DNA of 64,000 bases from JAPPHA01 sp963662815 (GTDB taxonomy: Bacteria; Pseudomonadota; Alphaproteobacteria; Rhodobacterales; Rhodobacteraceae). The notes beneath the pieces are model-generated. The model made no database searches and was not told where the DNA came from. It saw only the letters and a list, made by a program, of their open reading frames with translations. The number at the start of each line of letters is the position of its first letter. Within the stretch, counting starts at the first letter, position 1. Where the stretch lies: contig CAXXWA010000040.1 in NCBI GenBank assembly GCA_963662815.2, positions 186,001 to 250,000 of the forward strand. The letters run 5' to 3'. Below, in pieces: positions 45,369 to 54,248 of this stretch. The position numbers and the translations under genes are program-made.

Positions 45369-46606
45369 GCAGCCACCCTGTCGTGGGTTGGCCTTTCGCC
45401 GGACGGCGCGGGATGGTCTATGAAGCAGGCGACCGAGTGGCCGGGAGCGATTGTCTCCAGTACCGGGTCATTGCTGCGGCAGGCGCCGGTTTCATGGGGG
45501 CAGCGCCCGGAAAAGCGGCAGGCGGCAGGCGGGTCGACAAGTTCGGGAACCGTTCCCCGAATGGCCGCAAGCTTGCCGCGCGGCGTGTCCGTGCCGGGTA
45601 CAGCCGCCATCAGGCCGCGGGTGTACGGATGGCGGGGATTCGCAAAAACCTCCGCCGTCGTCCCGATCTCGACGATTCGGCCCGCGTACATCACCGCTAC
45701 CCGGTCACTGATGCGCCGCACGAGCGACAGGTCATGGCTTATGTAGAGCACGGCTGTCCTGCGGCGGCGCTGAAGTTCGCGAATCAATCCGAGGATGCGC
45801 GCCTCCACAGTCACGTCCAGCGCGGTGGTGGGTTCGTCCGCGATCAGAAGATCGGGATTGCATGCGAGCGCCTGCGCAATCATTACCCGCTGCCGCATGC
45901 CGCCCGAAAGCTCGTGCGGATAGCGGGCCATGAGCTTGGCCGGATTCGGCACCTGCGTCTCGGCAAGCGCGCCGGCCACCATCCTGGCGAGAGCCTCATC
46001 GATCCGCTTTCTTTGCGCCCGCACACCGGGCAGCGCGAGAAGCCAGCCATCCCCGAAACGCGGGCTTTGCGACGCGAACCGCCGGACAGCGCCGGACGTG
46101 CCGGCCGGAAGGCCTGCGAGCGCGATGATTTCTTCCGTCCGGTGCTGCAGAAAGACCTCCGCGATCTGCGCGCCGATTGGAAGCGTCGGGTTGAGCGCCT
46201 TTCCCGGGTCCTGGAAAATCATCGCAATGCGGTCGCCGCGAATCCTGCGCATGTCTTCGGGCGAGATGCCGAGCAGATCTACCGGCCGGTTCCGGCTTGC
46301 CTGCCGTCCGGTGCAGCCGCAAGCTTCGCAGCCGGCGCCTTCGCAGCCCGTGCACGCGGCATGCATGTGAAACGTGATCGAACCGCCCGCCAGAATGCCG
46401 GGCGGAACCGGCAGCAGGCGGAGAAAGGAACGGCCCGTAACGCTCTTGCCGCAGCCGGTTTCGCCGACGAGTCCGACAGTCTCTCCGTGACCGATGTCGA
46501 AACTGACGCCGTCGACCGCGCGGACGATGCCGCGCTTCGACCGGAAGTGGACCTTCAGGTCGCGAACCGATGCAACCGTTGCGCCTCCATTCTTCCCATC
46601 GCGCAT
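45365..46606 (-). CDS. Oligopeptide-type ABC transporter ATPase (DppD/OppD-like) with cysteine-rich insertion
   Basis: 413 residues from the ATG at 46606. Walker A GLVGETGCGKSVTGRSFL (about 46-63), Q-loop IAMIFQDPGKALNPTLPIGA, signature LSGGMRQRVMIAQALACNPD, Walker B LLIADEPTTALDVTVEARIL, C-terminal CRFSGRCPHETGACRS. Between Walker A and the Q-loop there is an extra cysteine-rich loop (Cys85, 88, 93, 96, 98, as CTGCEGAGCEACGC), and a further ~50-residue insert follows the Q-loop (residues about 155-205). Overlaps the permease stop by 3 bases. Confidence 0.92.
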   Translation of the reverse strand: MRDGKNGGATVASVRDLKVHFRSKRGIVRAVDGVSFDIGHGETVGLVGETGCGKSVTGRSFLRLLPVPPGILAGGSITFHMHAACTGCEGAGCEACGCTGRQASRNRPVDLLGISPEDMRRIRGDRIAMIFQDPGKALNPTLPIGAQIAEVFLQHRTEEIIALAGLPAGTSGAVRRFASQSPRFGDGWLLALPGVRAQRKRIDEALARMVAGALAETQVPNPAKLMARYPHELSGGMRQRVMIAQALACNPDLLIADEPTTALDVTVEARILGLIRELQRRRRTAVLYISHDLSLVRRISDRVAVMYAGRIVEIGTTAEVFANPRHPYTRGLMAAVPGTDTPRGKLAAIRGTVPELVDPPAACRFSGRCPHETGACRSNDPVLETIAPGHSVACFIDHPAPSGERPTHDRVAA

Positions 46607-47535
46607 CACCGTCCCTCGGTCCGCGGATCGAGCGCGTCGCGAAGGCCGTCTCCGACGAGATTGAAGGCAAGCGCCCAGAGGAAGATCATTAGCCCGGGAA
46701 AGGTCGATGCCCACCACCGGCCCGACGCGATCCCCGCCTGCCCCTCGGAAACCAGCACGCCCCATTCGGCGATTCCTGCCTCCGACAGCCCGATGAAGGA
46801 CAACGTTGCGCCGATCAGCACGACGTTGCCCATGTCAAGCGTCGCCTGCACCGTCACCGGCGTCACCGCATTCGGCAGAATGTCGCGAAGATATATGTTG
46901 AGCTTCGAGTCCCCGATTACCCGGGCCGCATCGACAAAGTCGTTCTGCTTGATCTGCAGGACCTGGGCCCGCATGATGCGCGCGTACTTCACCCACAGCA
47001 CCGCCGCGAGCGCAAAGATGATGTTGCCGAAGGAGGGCCCCAGAACCGCCGCGATGGCAAGGGCAAAGATCAGTTCCGGGATCGAGAGGAAAACGTCCAC
47101 AATCCGCATCAGCACCTCATCGACCCAGCCGCCGATGAGCCCGGCGATCGAACCGATGATCGTGCCGACGATCATCGTGGAGCCAACGACCATGAGGCTC
47201 AGCTGCAGAGACGTGCGGCTGCCCCAGACGACGCCGTAGAACACGTCGCCCCCCTCGTTGGTGGTTCCGAGCAGGTGACCCGGCGTTCCAGGCGGCTTCC
47301 TCACCGCGCCCCAGTCGCGAGGCATCTGGTAGGGATCGGGCGAATTCGGCTCCAGTATCCAGGGCGCGAAGATCGCCATGGAGAGCATCAACGCGATGAT
47401 GACGAGGCCGATGACCGTCGCCGGGTTTGAAGCCAGCCCCTGCAGCACGCCGAACAGTCGGTGCATGCGCACGCGAAACGCGGTGTCGGCCGTCATGAAT
47501 TCGGCGTCAAAGCGGAATCGGGGAACGTCTGTCAT
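46606..47535 (-). CDS. Oligopeptide-type ABC permease (DppC-like)
   Basis: 309 residues with a cytoplasmic N-terminus and six membrane segments. Conserved: GHLLGTTNEGGDVFYGVVWG SRTSL (DppC N-terminal motif), and the EAA loop FVDAARVIGDSKLNIYLRDI near 200 that contacts the ATPase. Forms the channel with the DppB-like protein. One-base gap to the upstream gene, overlap with the next ATPase gene. Confidence 0.92.
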   Translation of the reverse strand: MTDVPRFRFDAEFMTADTAFRVRMHRLFGVLQGLASNPATVIGLVIIALMLSMAIFAPWILEPNSPDPYQMPRDWGAVRKPPGTPGHLLGTTNEGGDVFYGVVWGSRTSLQLSLMVVGSTMIVGTIIGSIAGLIGGWVDEVLMRIVDVFLSIPELIFALAIAAVLGPSFGNIIFALAAVLWVKYARIMRAQVLQIKQNDFVDAARVIGDSKLNIYLRDILPNAVTPVTVQATLDMGNVVLIGATLSFIGLSEAGIAEWGVLVSEGQAGIASGRWWASTFPGLMIFLWALAFNLVGDGLRDALDPRTEGR

Positions 47536-47536
47536 G

Positions 47537-48550
47537 TCACTTGCCCAGCGTCACGCGGCGATCGAGGTTCGCGTAGACCAAATCGACAATGAGGTTCACC
47601 AACAGGAAGAGGACTGAAGTAAAGAGCACATAGGTCATCAACGTCGCCTGGTCGCCCCTCAGGACAGAATCCGCCATCCACCGGCCGAGACCCGGCCATC
47701 GGAAGATGATTTCGACCGTGATGGTGCCCTGCAACAGGAATCCAAACGTAAGGCCGATGACCGTCACCGTCGGCACGAGTGCGTTTCGCCGGGCATGCCG
47801 CTTCAAAACCATGCGTTCGGCAAGTCCCTTTGCGCGGGCGGCGTCTACATAGTCCTGCTGCAGTTCCTCGACCAGCGCCGAGCGCATCATTCGCGCAATT
47901 ATCGCAGTCGCTCCGTAGCCCAGCGTGGCCGACGGCAGAACAAGGTGCCAGATCGCGTCCCAAAGGGCGGCAGGGCTGCCAGCCAGGATGGCATCTATCG
48001 TATAGAGCCCCGTGGGGTGGGAAATGGACGCGTAGATTGCCGCGTCGCTTCGCCCGATGGGCGCAATGCCGATCTGCGCCCAGAACACGATCAGCAGCAG
48101 GATTCCGAACCAGAACTGCGGCAGGCTCGCTCCGCTCACGGCCACGACCCGCGTAATGTGGTCAGGCATCCGGTTCCGCCGCGCCCCGGCATATGTGCCA
48201 AGCGCGATTCCGAGGAGCAGCGCCACCAGCCCTGCAGCTAAGGCAAGCTCCATCGTTGCCGCGAGCTTCAATGGAAAGACGTCCGAAACCGGCGCGGCGG
48301 CGACGCCCGACCATCCGAAGTCGCCCTCGGCGATGCCGCGGACCCAGTAGAGGTACTGAACCCAGACGGGCTTGTCCAAGTTGTAGCGCGCCTCGATCTC
48401 GGCGACCTCGTCAGGCGTCATCTCGTGGCTGAGGTAGATCCCGATCGGGGAACCGCCGACGCGGGTCAAGGTGAAGACCACGATGGACACGCCTATGACG
48501 AGGACAGGCAACACCATCAGGCGGCGCAGGATATAGTCGCGGAGCTGCAT
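47537..48550 (-). CDS. Oligopeptide-type ABC permease (DppB-like)
   Basis: 337 residues, six membrane segments. Starts MQLRDYILRRLMVLPVLVIG VSIVVFTL as usual for DppB. EAA loop YVDAARAKGLAERMVLKRHA (about 240) and C-terminal YVLFTSVLFLLVNLIVDLVY ANLDRR. It is second in the operon after the binding-protein gene, from which a stem-loop separates it. Confidence 0.93.
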   Translation of the reverse strand: MQLRDYILRRLMVLPVLVIGVSIVVFTLTRVGGSPIGIYLSHEMTPDEVAEIEARYNLDKPVWVQYLYWVRGIAEGDFGWSGVAAAPVSDVFPLKLAATMELALAAGLVALLLGIALGTYAGARRNRMPDHITRVVAVSGASLPQFWFGILLLIVFWAQIGIAPIGRSDAAIYASISHPTGLYTIDAILAGSPAALWDAIWHLVLPSATLGYGATAIIARMMRSALVEELQQDYVDAARAKGLAERMVLKRHARRNALVPTVTVIGLTFGFLLQGTITVEIIFRWPGLGRWMADSVLRGDQATLMTYVLFTSVLFLLVNLIVDLVYANLDRRVTLGK

Positions 48551-48567
48551 CTCTGCTGGCCTTATTT

Positions 48568-48595
48568 CGGACGGGCCCGGGAACGGGCCCGTCCG
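48568..48595 (-). terminator. Intercistronic stem-loop after the peptide-type binding-protein gene
   Basis: Perfect 11-base arms (48568-48578 and 48585-48595, CGGACGGGCCC type) with a 6-base loop, between the binding-protein stop and the dppB-like start. No T-run follows on the minus strand. Probable partial terminator or mRNA stabiliser. Confidence 0.7.
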
Positions 48596-48616
48596 TGCGT
48601 CAGGACATTCCCGGAC

Positions 48617-50275
48617 TCACTTGTCAAAGAGCGCGAACTTAAGGCTCGGGCGCGGCCACAGGGGCTGCATGGCAAAGCCCTTGAGCCAGTCGCGATGAGC
48701 CGTCACGATGCCTTCCTGCGCTCCGATGAGCCACATGGGATCCTCGTACAGAATCGTCTGCAACTCACTGTAGAGAACTGCGCGCCTGGCCGGATCAAGC
48801 TCGACCGCCGCCTGGTCTATGAGGCTCGCGACCTTCTCGGAGTCCCTGTAGCCATTGGCGAAGCCATGAACCTCGCCCCACTCGCCGTCCGGGTGCTGGT
48901 AGGCCTGCATGTAGAAGTTCGGGTCCGCCGCCGGATCCGCGTTCTTGGCCCACATCGCGTATTCAAGCGGATTCTGGGCATGGGCGTCGTCGAAAACCGA
49001 CTCTGCGACTGCCAGCACATTGATTCGAAACTTCGGGTTGAGCCGTTCAATCGAATCCTTCAGCACCAGGCACATCAGCGCGAAGAGGTTGCCTTCCTCG
49101 GTGATGACCGAAACGGAGAATCCCTCGTCCCAGACGCCTGCCTCGCGGAAAAGGCGTTCGGCTTCGGCATAGTTCTGGCTGGAATAGACCGGCGCATTCG
49201 GATCATGTCCGAAGATGCCGATAGGCGTGTAGTGCGGATTGAACGCGCCGTAGCCCGCCAGCGGGCCGTTCAGGAAAGCCTCGTAGTCGAACGCATGGTT
49301 GAATGCCTGACGAATGCGCGTGTCATGGAAGAAATCGACCGGGATCGTGTCTTCGGATGGCAGCGAGCCTTCGGGGATGTTGAGGTTGAAGCCGATATGG
49401 AGCGGCTCGAGAAGCAATCCGCCCGAATAGACCGTCACGCCATCCACGCCTTCGAGATCGGCAATGAAGGACGGATCTGTCTCGATGGTGTCGAACTCGC
49501 CTGCCCGCATGCCCAGCACACGGACATCCGGGTCGCCTCCGATCTCGATCCGGACGTCAAGCCTGGCGTTTTCGCCCCAGTAATCTTCGTTGACTTCGAG
49601 CTGGATGTTCTCGTTCCGGTTCCAGGCCACGAACTTGTACGGTCCGGTTCCGACCATGTTGCCCGCCATGAAGGCGTTCGGCGCGCCGGCTTCGACTCCG
49701 CCATTGGCTTCCACCGCGTCCTGGCTGACGATCGACGCCACCATGGCGACGACGGCCGAGTTGAGAAAACTTGCCGACGGTTCGGAAAGCGTCGCGCGAA
49801 AGGTCATGTCGTCAACCACTTCGGTCGATGCGACCACGTCGGACAATGCGCCGGCATTGCCCTCGGGCAGATCCATGGTCATGGCCCGGTCCCAGGAGTA
49901 CTTCACGTCATCAGCGGTGAACGCCGTGCCGTCGTGGAAAGCCACGCCTTCGCGCAGCTTGAAGGTATAGGTCATCCCATCGCTCGAAATGCCTCCGTTC
50001 TCCAAGCTGGGAACTTCCACCGCCAAAGACGGAATCAGTTCCGCGCTCGCCGGACCGATATCCAGGAGCCGGTCGTAAACCTGCAGAATCACCGTTTCGC
50101 CTCCTTCGCCCGGTTCCACCTGCGCGGGGTCAAGCGTTGTCGGCTCGTCATCGGCTGCATGAACCAGGAGCCCCGGGTTCTTCACCTCAGCGGTAGCCGC
50201 GAGCGGTCCGGCAAGCGCAAGCGCCAACGCTCCGATCCAGGCCTGAAGGCCGCTGCGCCATTCCAATGTCGTCAT
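48617..50275 (-). CDS. ABC transporter substrate-binding protein, peptide/opine type (SBP family 5)
   Basis: 552 residues from the ATG at 50275, with ribosome site GAGGAAG just upstream. Signal peptide MTTLEWRSGLQAWIGALALA LALAGPLAATA. SBP_bac_5 fold: DEPTTLDPAQVEPGEGGETV, TYTFKLREGVAFHDGTAFTA then DDVKYSWDRA, and GTGPYKFVAWNRNENIQLEV. It captures the solute in the periplasm and starts the ten-gene operon. The family binds peptides, opines, sugars and glycosides, so 'peptide' is only the family label. Confidence 0.93.
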   Translation of the reverse strand: MTTLEWRSGLQAWIGALALALAGPLAATAEVKNPGLLVHAADDEPTTLDPAQVEPGEGGETVILQVYDRLLDIGPASAELIPSLAVEVPSLENGGISSDGMTYTFKLREGVAFHDGTAFTADDVKYSWDRAMTMDLPEGNAGALSDVVASTEVVDDMTFRATLSEPSASFLNSAVVAMVASIVSQDAVEANGGVEAGAPNAFMAGNMVGTGPYKFVAWNRNENIQLEVNEDYWGENARLDVRIEIGGDPDVRVLGMRAGEFDTIETDPSFIADLEGVDGVTVYSGGLLLEPLHIGFNLNIPEGSLPSEDTIPVDFFHDTRIRQAFNHAFDYEAFLNGPLAGYGAFNPHYTPIGIFGHDPNAPVYSSQNYAEAERLFREAGVWDEGFSVSVITEEGNLFALMCLVLKDSIERLNPKFRINVLAVAESVFDDAHAQNPLEYAMWAKNADPAADPNFYMQAYQHPDGEWGEVHGFANGYRDSEKVASLIDQAAVELDPARRAVLYSELQTILYEDPMWLIGAQEGIVTAHRDWLKGFAMQPLWPRPSLKFALFDK

Positions 50276-50446
50276 GTCTTCCTCCCGTTTGTCGATGCAA
50301 CTACTGCCTTCCGTACACATCCCGGATTCTTGGAGACAGTTGAAAATCCAGACCGTGCAATCGTTTGCGCGAAAAGGTAGCGCGGCGCGGGCTTTGTGTC
50401 TACAATCTTTTGTTTATGTGCCTTGCGTCATGACGGACTGATCACA

Positions 50447-51592
50447 ATGACGATATTCCTCGACGAACTTGAGCGCCGGCCCGGGGAGGATCCCTTCATC
50501 GTGGCCCGCGGAGGATTCTACCGCCGTTGGCTTTCAATGATCGACGACATCAAGGAACTCGAGCGCATCGTCTCCACGCTCGAGGGAACGACCGAGGACA
50601 AGTGGGTTCCGGTTTGGCGCGCGGCTGGCGCCAGGCACGAGGTCGAGGGTGATCGTCTGGAAGCCGAGGGCGCCTTCGAAGCCGCCAGGAATCGGTTCCT
50701 GCTGGCCAAAACCTACTATGCTATCGGCCGCTTTCCAGCTGAGGTCTCGCCCCTTAAGGCTGAAGTCAGCGCCGATTGCGCGCGTGCCTATCGCAAGGCC
50801 TGCTCCCGTCTGGATCCGCCGATGGAAGCTCTGGAAATCGTTTGCGAAGGAAAGGGCATCCGCGCCCATTTCCGGGCGCCAATTGCCGATTCGCCAGTGC
50901 CTGCCGTGCTGATCATGTGCGGAGCTGACGTCTTCAAGGAAGACCGGGGATGGGCGGCGGAACTGGCGCTGGAGGCCGGGCTCGCGTCCCTTGTGATGGA
51001 CGCGCCTGGCACAGGGGAAAATCCGTTTCCGTGGGAGCCTGAATCGGTCAAGGCCTGGGTCGCGGCCATCGACGAGCTGATGGCGCGCCCCGAAGTCGAC
51101 CGGAACCGCATCGGAGCCTTCGGAATCAGCCGAGGCGGCTATTCGGTGCTGCAGCTCGCAGGCACGGCGCCTGAAAAAGTCAGGGCGGTTGCGGCCATAG
51201 CCGGGCACCCGTTCGGTTACGAAATGTCCGAAGAGGAGATGGCTGCGATCGCCGCGGCCCGCAACCTTCGCTCGACCTTTCGCTTCGGCCCTCCTGACGG
51301 GCCGCCGTCATTTCCGGCCTGGTCGGTCGAAAAGGAAATGGAGATCTTCGCCGGCTGGTCCCTGTCGTCGCTTGGTCTTGTAGAGAGGATCGACATGCCC
51401 GTCCTGATGATCAACGGCGACAACGATCATCTTGCGCCGATCGGCAATATCCACTTCATGCTCGAGAGTGGACCCGTCGGCGCCCGCAGCGCAAAAGTCT
51501 ACAGGGGTTCGGGCCACTGCGCGTTCGAACATCAGCAGGAATGGGGACCGGCCGCTTTCCGGTGGCTCGGAAACAAGCTGTCGCGGGACTAG
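50447..51592 (+). CDS. Alpha/beta hydrolase, 2,6-dihydroxypseudooxynicotine hydrolase-like/FrsA-type
   Basis: 381 residues from the ATG at 50447; a GTG at 50396 would add 17. A helical N-terminal part (RRWLSMIDDIKELERIVSTL to RFLLAKTYYAIGRFP) precedes the hydrolase core, as in DHPON hydrolase relatives that cleave C-C bonds of diketones. Nucleophile IGAFGISRGGYSVLQLAG (Ser near 226), acid MINGDNDHLAPI, histidine in GSGHCAFEHQQEW. It diverges from the ten-gene operon, so it likely shares regulation. Substrate unknown. Confidence 0.85.
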   Translation: MTIFLDELERRPGEDPFIVARGGFYRRWLSMIDDIKELERIVSTLEGTTEDKWVPVWRAAGARHEVEGDRLEAEGAFEAARNRFLLAKTYYAIGRFPAEVSPLKAEVSADCARAYRKACSRLDPPMEALEIVCEGKGIRAHFRAPIADSPVPAVLIMCGADVFKEDRGWAAELALEAGLASLVMDAPGTGENPFPWEPESVKAWVAAIDELMARPEVDRNRIGAFGISRGGYSVLQLAGTAPEKVRAVAAIAGHPFGYEMSEEEMAAIAAARNLRSTFRFGPPDGPPSFPAWSVEKEMEIFAGWSLSSLGLVERIDMPVLMINGDNDHLAPIGNIHFMLESGPVGARSAKVYRGSGHCAFEHQQEWGPAAFRWLGNKLSRD

Positions 51593-51672
51593 AGTCCTGC
51601 GGGCGCCCGCGCTGCGGCCCAGCACGCGCCGAACCCGCGTTTGCTCACGATCGGGCGGCGGAAACGTTGCCT

Positions 51673-53253
51673 TCAGACTTCCATGATTCTCGACAGGTCC
51701 TCGCCGAGGTCCGCCAGCACCGCCATCGCGGCATTGCGTCCCGGATAGCCGGTGATCGAGCCTCCGGGATGGGTCGTTCCTCCGGTCTGGTAGAGCCCCG
51801 GTATCGGCATCCTGTGCTGCGCCCAGCCCGGAGCAGGACGCTGCTCGCCGGCAAAGCTGATCGACCGGTCGCCGCCGTGGGGCGCCCCGTGAATCATGTG
51901 CGGATTCAGCGCCTCGATATCCACGGGCGACTTGGTCTTTCGGGCAAGAATCACGTCATCGCCGAAACCGGGGCAAAATCGCCTCACGATCTCGATCAGG
52001 CGATCGGCAAACGCCTCCTTTGCCGCTTCCCAGCCGGAAGGCCCTGTGCCCGGCAGGTCATGGATCACATGGGTGAGCAGCTTGACGGTGTGATGCCCGT
52101 CTGGCGCGCGGCCTGGATCCGCGAGCGTCGGAGTCGCCACAAGCAACCACGCCACGCTGTCCGGCAATCGACCGTCATAGATGTCGCGACCGGATCGCAC
52201 GAGATCCTCGATCCAGCCGGCATATCCCGCCGAGACGGCGCTGCGCGGCCCGTTTCGGGTTTCAAAGACAGGCGGTGCGGAAGTCGCGAGGTAGGTGGCG
52301 AAGAACGGCACGCCGACATTGTAGGTTTCCACGCCAAAGACGAAGTCTTCGCCCCAGGCTTCCTTGCGCGCCATTTCGACGAGGTGCTTGACATGAATCG
52401 TGGAGATCACCCCCTTGCCGCCCCGAAACTCCCGCCCGTCGTGCGTTCGAACCCCGACGCACCGGTTTTCTTCGAGAAGCAGGCTCTCGACCCGGGCGCC
52501 GTAATGAAACTCCGCCCCGCGGCTGGCCAGGAATCCGACCAGCGCATCAGTCAGGCGGCCTGATCCCCCTTTCGGAATCGACCAGCTCCTTGCCTGCCGG
52601 GGCGCCGTGATCTGATATGGCAGGAGCCCGGTGCCCGCCTGGTCGATCGGCACCGCCGTCTGAAACGCCATCCATCCCATGAACGCCCGCACGTGCGGGC
52701 TCGTGAATTCGCGCAGAATGACGTCGCGTGCGCTCATGGCCATGCGGCGCGACCAGATGCCGCCGCGCGGATGGCCGCGCAAGAGATCCCTCATCGAGGG
52801 AGCCATGCCGATCGGACCGGACCTCGCCTTTCCGAGAAGCGGCCGAAGCTCATCGAACTCGCCGATCAACCGCGCGTAGCTTTCGGCATCCTCCTGCGAA
52901 AAACTCGCAATCTCCGCAACGGCCGCATCAAGATCAAGCGGCATCGTGATCTGCTCACCATCGGGAAGCGCGACATGGGCTACGGGATCGGGATGGAGGT
53001 AGGAAAGCCCGTACTTGCCCACAAGCCCGAGTTCATCGAGCCGGATGAGAGGGTTCTGCAGAATCAACGTGTGTCCGGTCGAACAGGTGTCGATCCGGTA
53101 CCCCGGTCCCAGGATCTCTTCGGTGGCGCAGCCTCCTCCGGGAATCCGGCGCGCGTCGAGGACCACGCATGAATACCCGGCCTTTGCCAGGTAGCACGCG
53201 GTCACGAGGCTGTTGTGGCCTGCACCCGCAATAACGAAATCCACTGCAGCCAT
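51673..53253 (-). CDS. FAD-dependent phytoene-dehydrogenase-like oxidoreductase
   Basis: 526 residues from the ATG at 53253. Dinucleotide motif DFVIAGAGHNSLVTACYLAK AGYSCVVLDAR (1-36) with GGGCATEEILGPGYRIDTCS, a long substrate domain, and the C-terminal FAD motif GLYQTGGTTHPGGSITGYPG RNAA. CrtI-like flavoproteins desaturate or isomerise hydrophobic or amino acid-like substrates; this NAD(P)/FAD subgroup is not carotenoid-specific. The open frame runs upstream into the direct repeats (to 54351), but that part shows no family similarity. Converges with the hydrolase gene. Confidence 0.9.
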   Translation of the reverse strand: MAAVDFVIAGAGHNSLVTACYLAKAGYSCVVLDARRIPGGGCATEEILGPGYRIDTCSTGHTLILQNPLIRLDELGLVGKYGLSYLHPDPVAHVALPDGEQITMPLDLDAAVAEIASFSQEDAESYARLIGEFDELRPLLGKARSGPIGMAPSMRDLLRGHPRGGIWSRRMAMSARDVILREFTSPHVRAFMGWMAFQTAVPIDQAGTGLLPYQITAPRQARSWSIPKGGSGRLTDALVGFLASRGAEFHYGARVESLLLEENRCVGVRTHDGREFRGGKGVISTIHVKHLVEMARKEAWGEDFVFGVETYNVGVPFFATYLATSAPPVFETRNGPRSAVSAGYAGWIEDLVRSGRDIYDGRLPDSVAWLLVATPTLADPGRAPDGHHTVKLLTHVIHDLPGTGPSGWEAAKEAFADRLIEIVRRFCPGFGDDVILARKTKSPVDIEALNPHMIHGAPHGGDRSISFAGEQRPAPGWAQHRMPIPGLYQTGGTTHPGGSITGYPGRNAAMAVLADLGEDLSRIMEV

Positions 53254-53348
53254 GCCTTGTCGTTCCAAGCCTGCGTTCTCGCGCCCGGCGCATGCAAGAG
53301 ATGATATTCCTGGCGTCTTGCAATGGGAAGCGACGACGGCCGGTTTCC
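53240..53348. repeat. Direct repeat 1, left copy (overlaps the oxidoreductase start)
   Basis: Bases 53240-53325 are identical to 53765-53850 and, after a 3-base gap, 53326-53348 match 53854-53876. The repeat includes the first codons of the oxidoreductase gene and its upstream region, so its promoter and start have been copied about 525 bases away, or this gene end was rebuilt by recombination. Confidence 0.9.
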
Positions 53349-53531
53349 CAGGGGCATCCCACGCTGATTTCGGTGGTTTTCCTTGACACCGGGCTTGTCT
53401 GCGTTGCATGCGCGCGCGACCCGGAGCCGGAATTTTCCGCTGGCGTTCCCGTCCCGGACGTGCGATGCTCCGGCCATGTCGATTCGCAAGCGCCTCGAGT
53501 TCCACCGGGATGCCGGCGGGGTTTTCCCGCG

Positions 53532-53790
53532 GACGTCGAGATCCGGCTGGCCAGGCCGCAGGAGCGCCCGCTCTGGGACTCGCTGATGGACGAGCGCCAC
53601 TATCTCGGCTTCCAGCGGCTGGCGGCCCGCGGCCTGCGCTACGTGGCAACGACCGGTGGCTGGGCCTGGCGGCGTGGCAGAACGGCGCCTTCAAGTGCGC
53701 TCCGCGCGACAGGTGGTGCGGCTGGAGGCCGGAGCAATGGAGATGGTGGCGAACAACACCCGGTTCCACTGCAGCCATGCCTTGTCGTTC
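53532..53790 (+). pseudogene. DUF4338 (DruA/IS-associated) N-terminal fragment
   Basis: Plus-strand sequence VEIRLARPQERPLWDSLMDE RHYLGFQRLAARGLRYVAT in one frame, then WLGLAAWQNGAFKCAPRDRW CGW in the next, then VANNTRF at the end. This is the conserved start of DUF4338 proteins, found as DruA in the Druantia defence system and in many transposon-encoded proteins. It is frameshifted and breaks off where direct repeat 1 begins (53765), so the rearrangement cut the gene. Confidence 0.65.
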
Positions 53791-53876
53791 CAAGCCTGCG
53801 TTCTCGCGCCCGGCGCATGCAAGAGATGATATTCCTGGCGTCTTGCAATGCACGGGAAGCGACGACGGCCGGTTTC
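53765..53876. repeat. Direct repeat 1, right copy
   Basis: Second copy of the 53240-53348 unit, carrying a 3-base insertion at 53851-53853. Its right end runs into the 265-base repeat (sharing GGCCGGTTTCC), which suggests the two repeat families share a junction. Confidence 0.9.
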
Positions 53877-54131
53877 CGGAATCTGCGCTTTCGTCATGGA
53901 GAAAGGAGCCGATGACGGCGCTGTGCAAGAGCTGCCTGGCCAAGCGCATGACTGGCGCTTTCTTCCCAAGGCCGTCCTTCCGCAGCTTCCCTTTCCGACA
54001 ACGGATCCGATGGTCTAATGCTCGCCGGGGCATCCCTTCGCCAAGGGCGCGAAAGAAGGATTCCCGACTGAAGCCGTCATGAAATCGACGGTCGCGCTTT
54101 GGGTCCCGTCGCATGTCGGTTACCTGCGGAA
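53867..54131. repeat. Direct repeat 2, left copy (265 bp)
   Basis: Identical over 265 bases to 54249-54513; the copies are offset by 382 bases with 117 unique bases between. Neither copy holds a convincing gene: frames on both strands are short and motif-free. The exact identity implies a recent duplication or ongoing homogenisation. Confidence 0.95.
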
Positions 54132-54248
54132 CCGGCGCCCGCGACGGCGCGCGGACGGCTCCGCAAACCCGGAATCCGGCCGGAACGCCCCGGTCCGCCC
54201 CCCGTTCGGCGGCAAATCGGAAAATCGCCAACAGCGTGGGAAAGTCCT

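Noticed and set aside
45383..47239. 618-codon open frame on the plus strand
   Set aside because: Antisense to the DppD and DppC genes; arises from GC-rich codon bias.
48425..50380. 651-codon open frame on the plus strand
   Set aside because: Mirror frame of the peptide-type binding-protein gene; no motifs.
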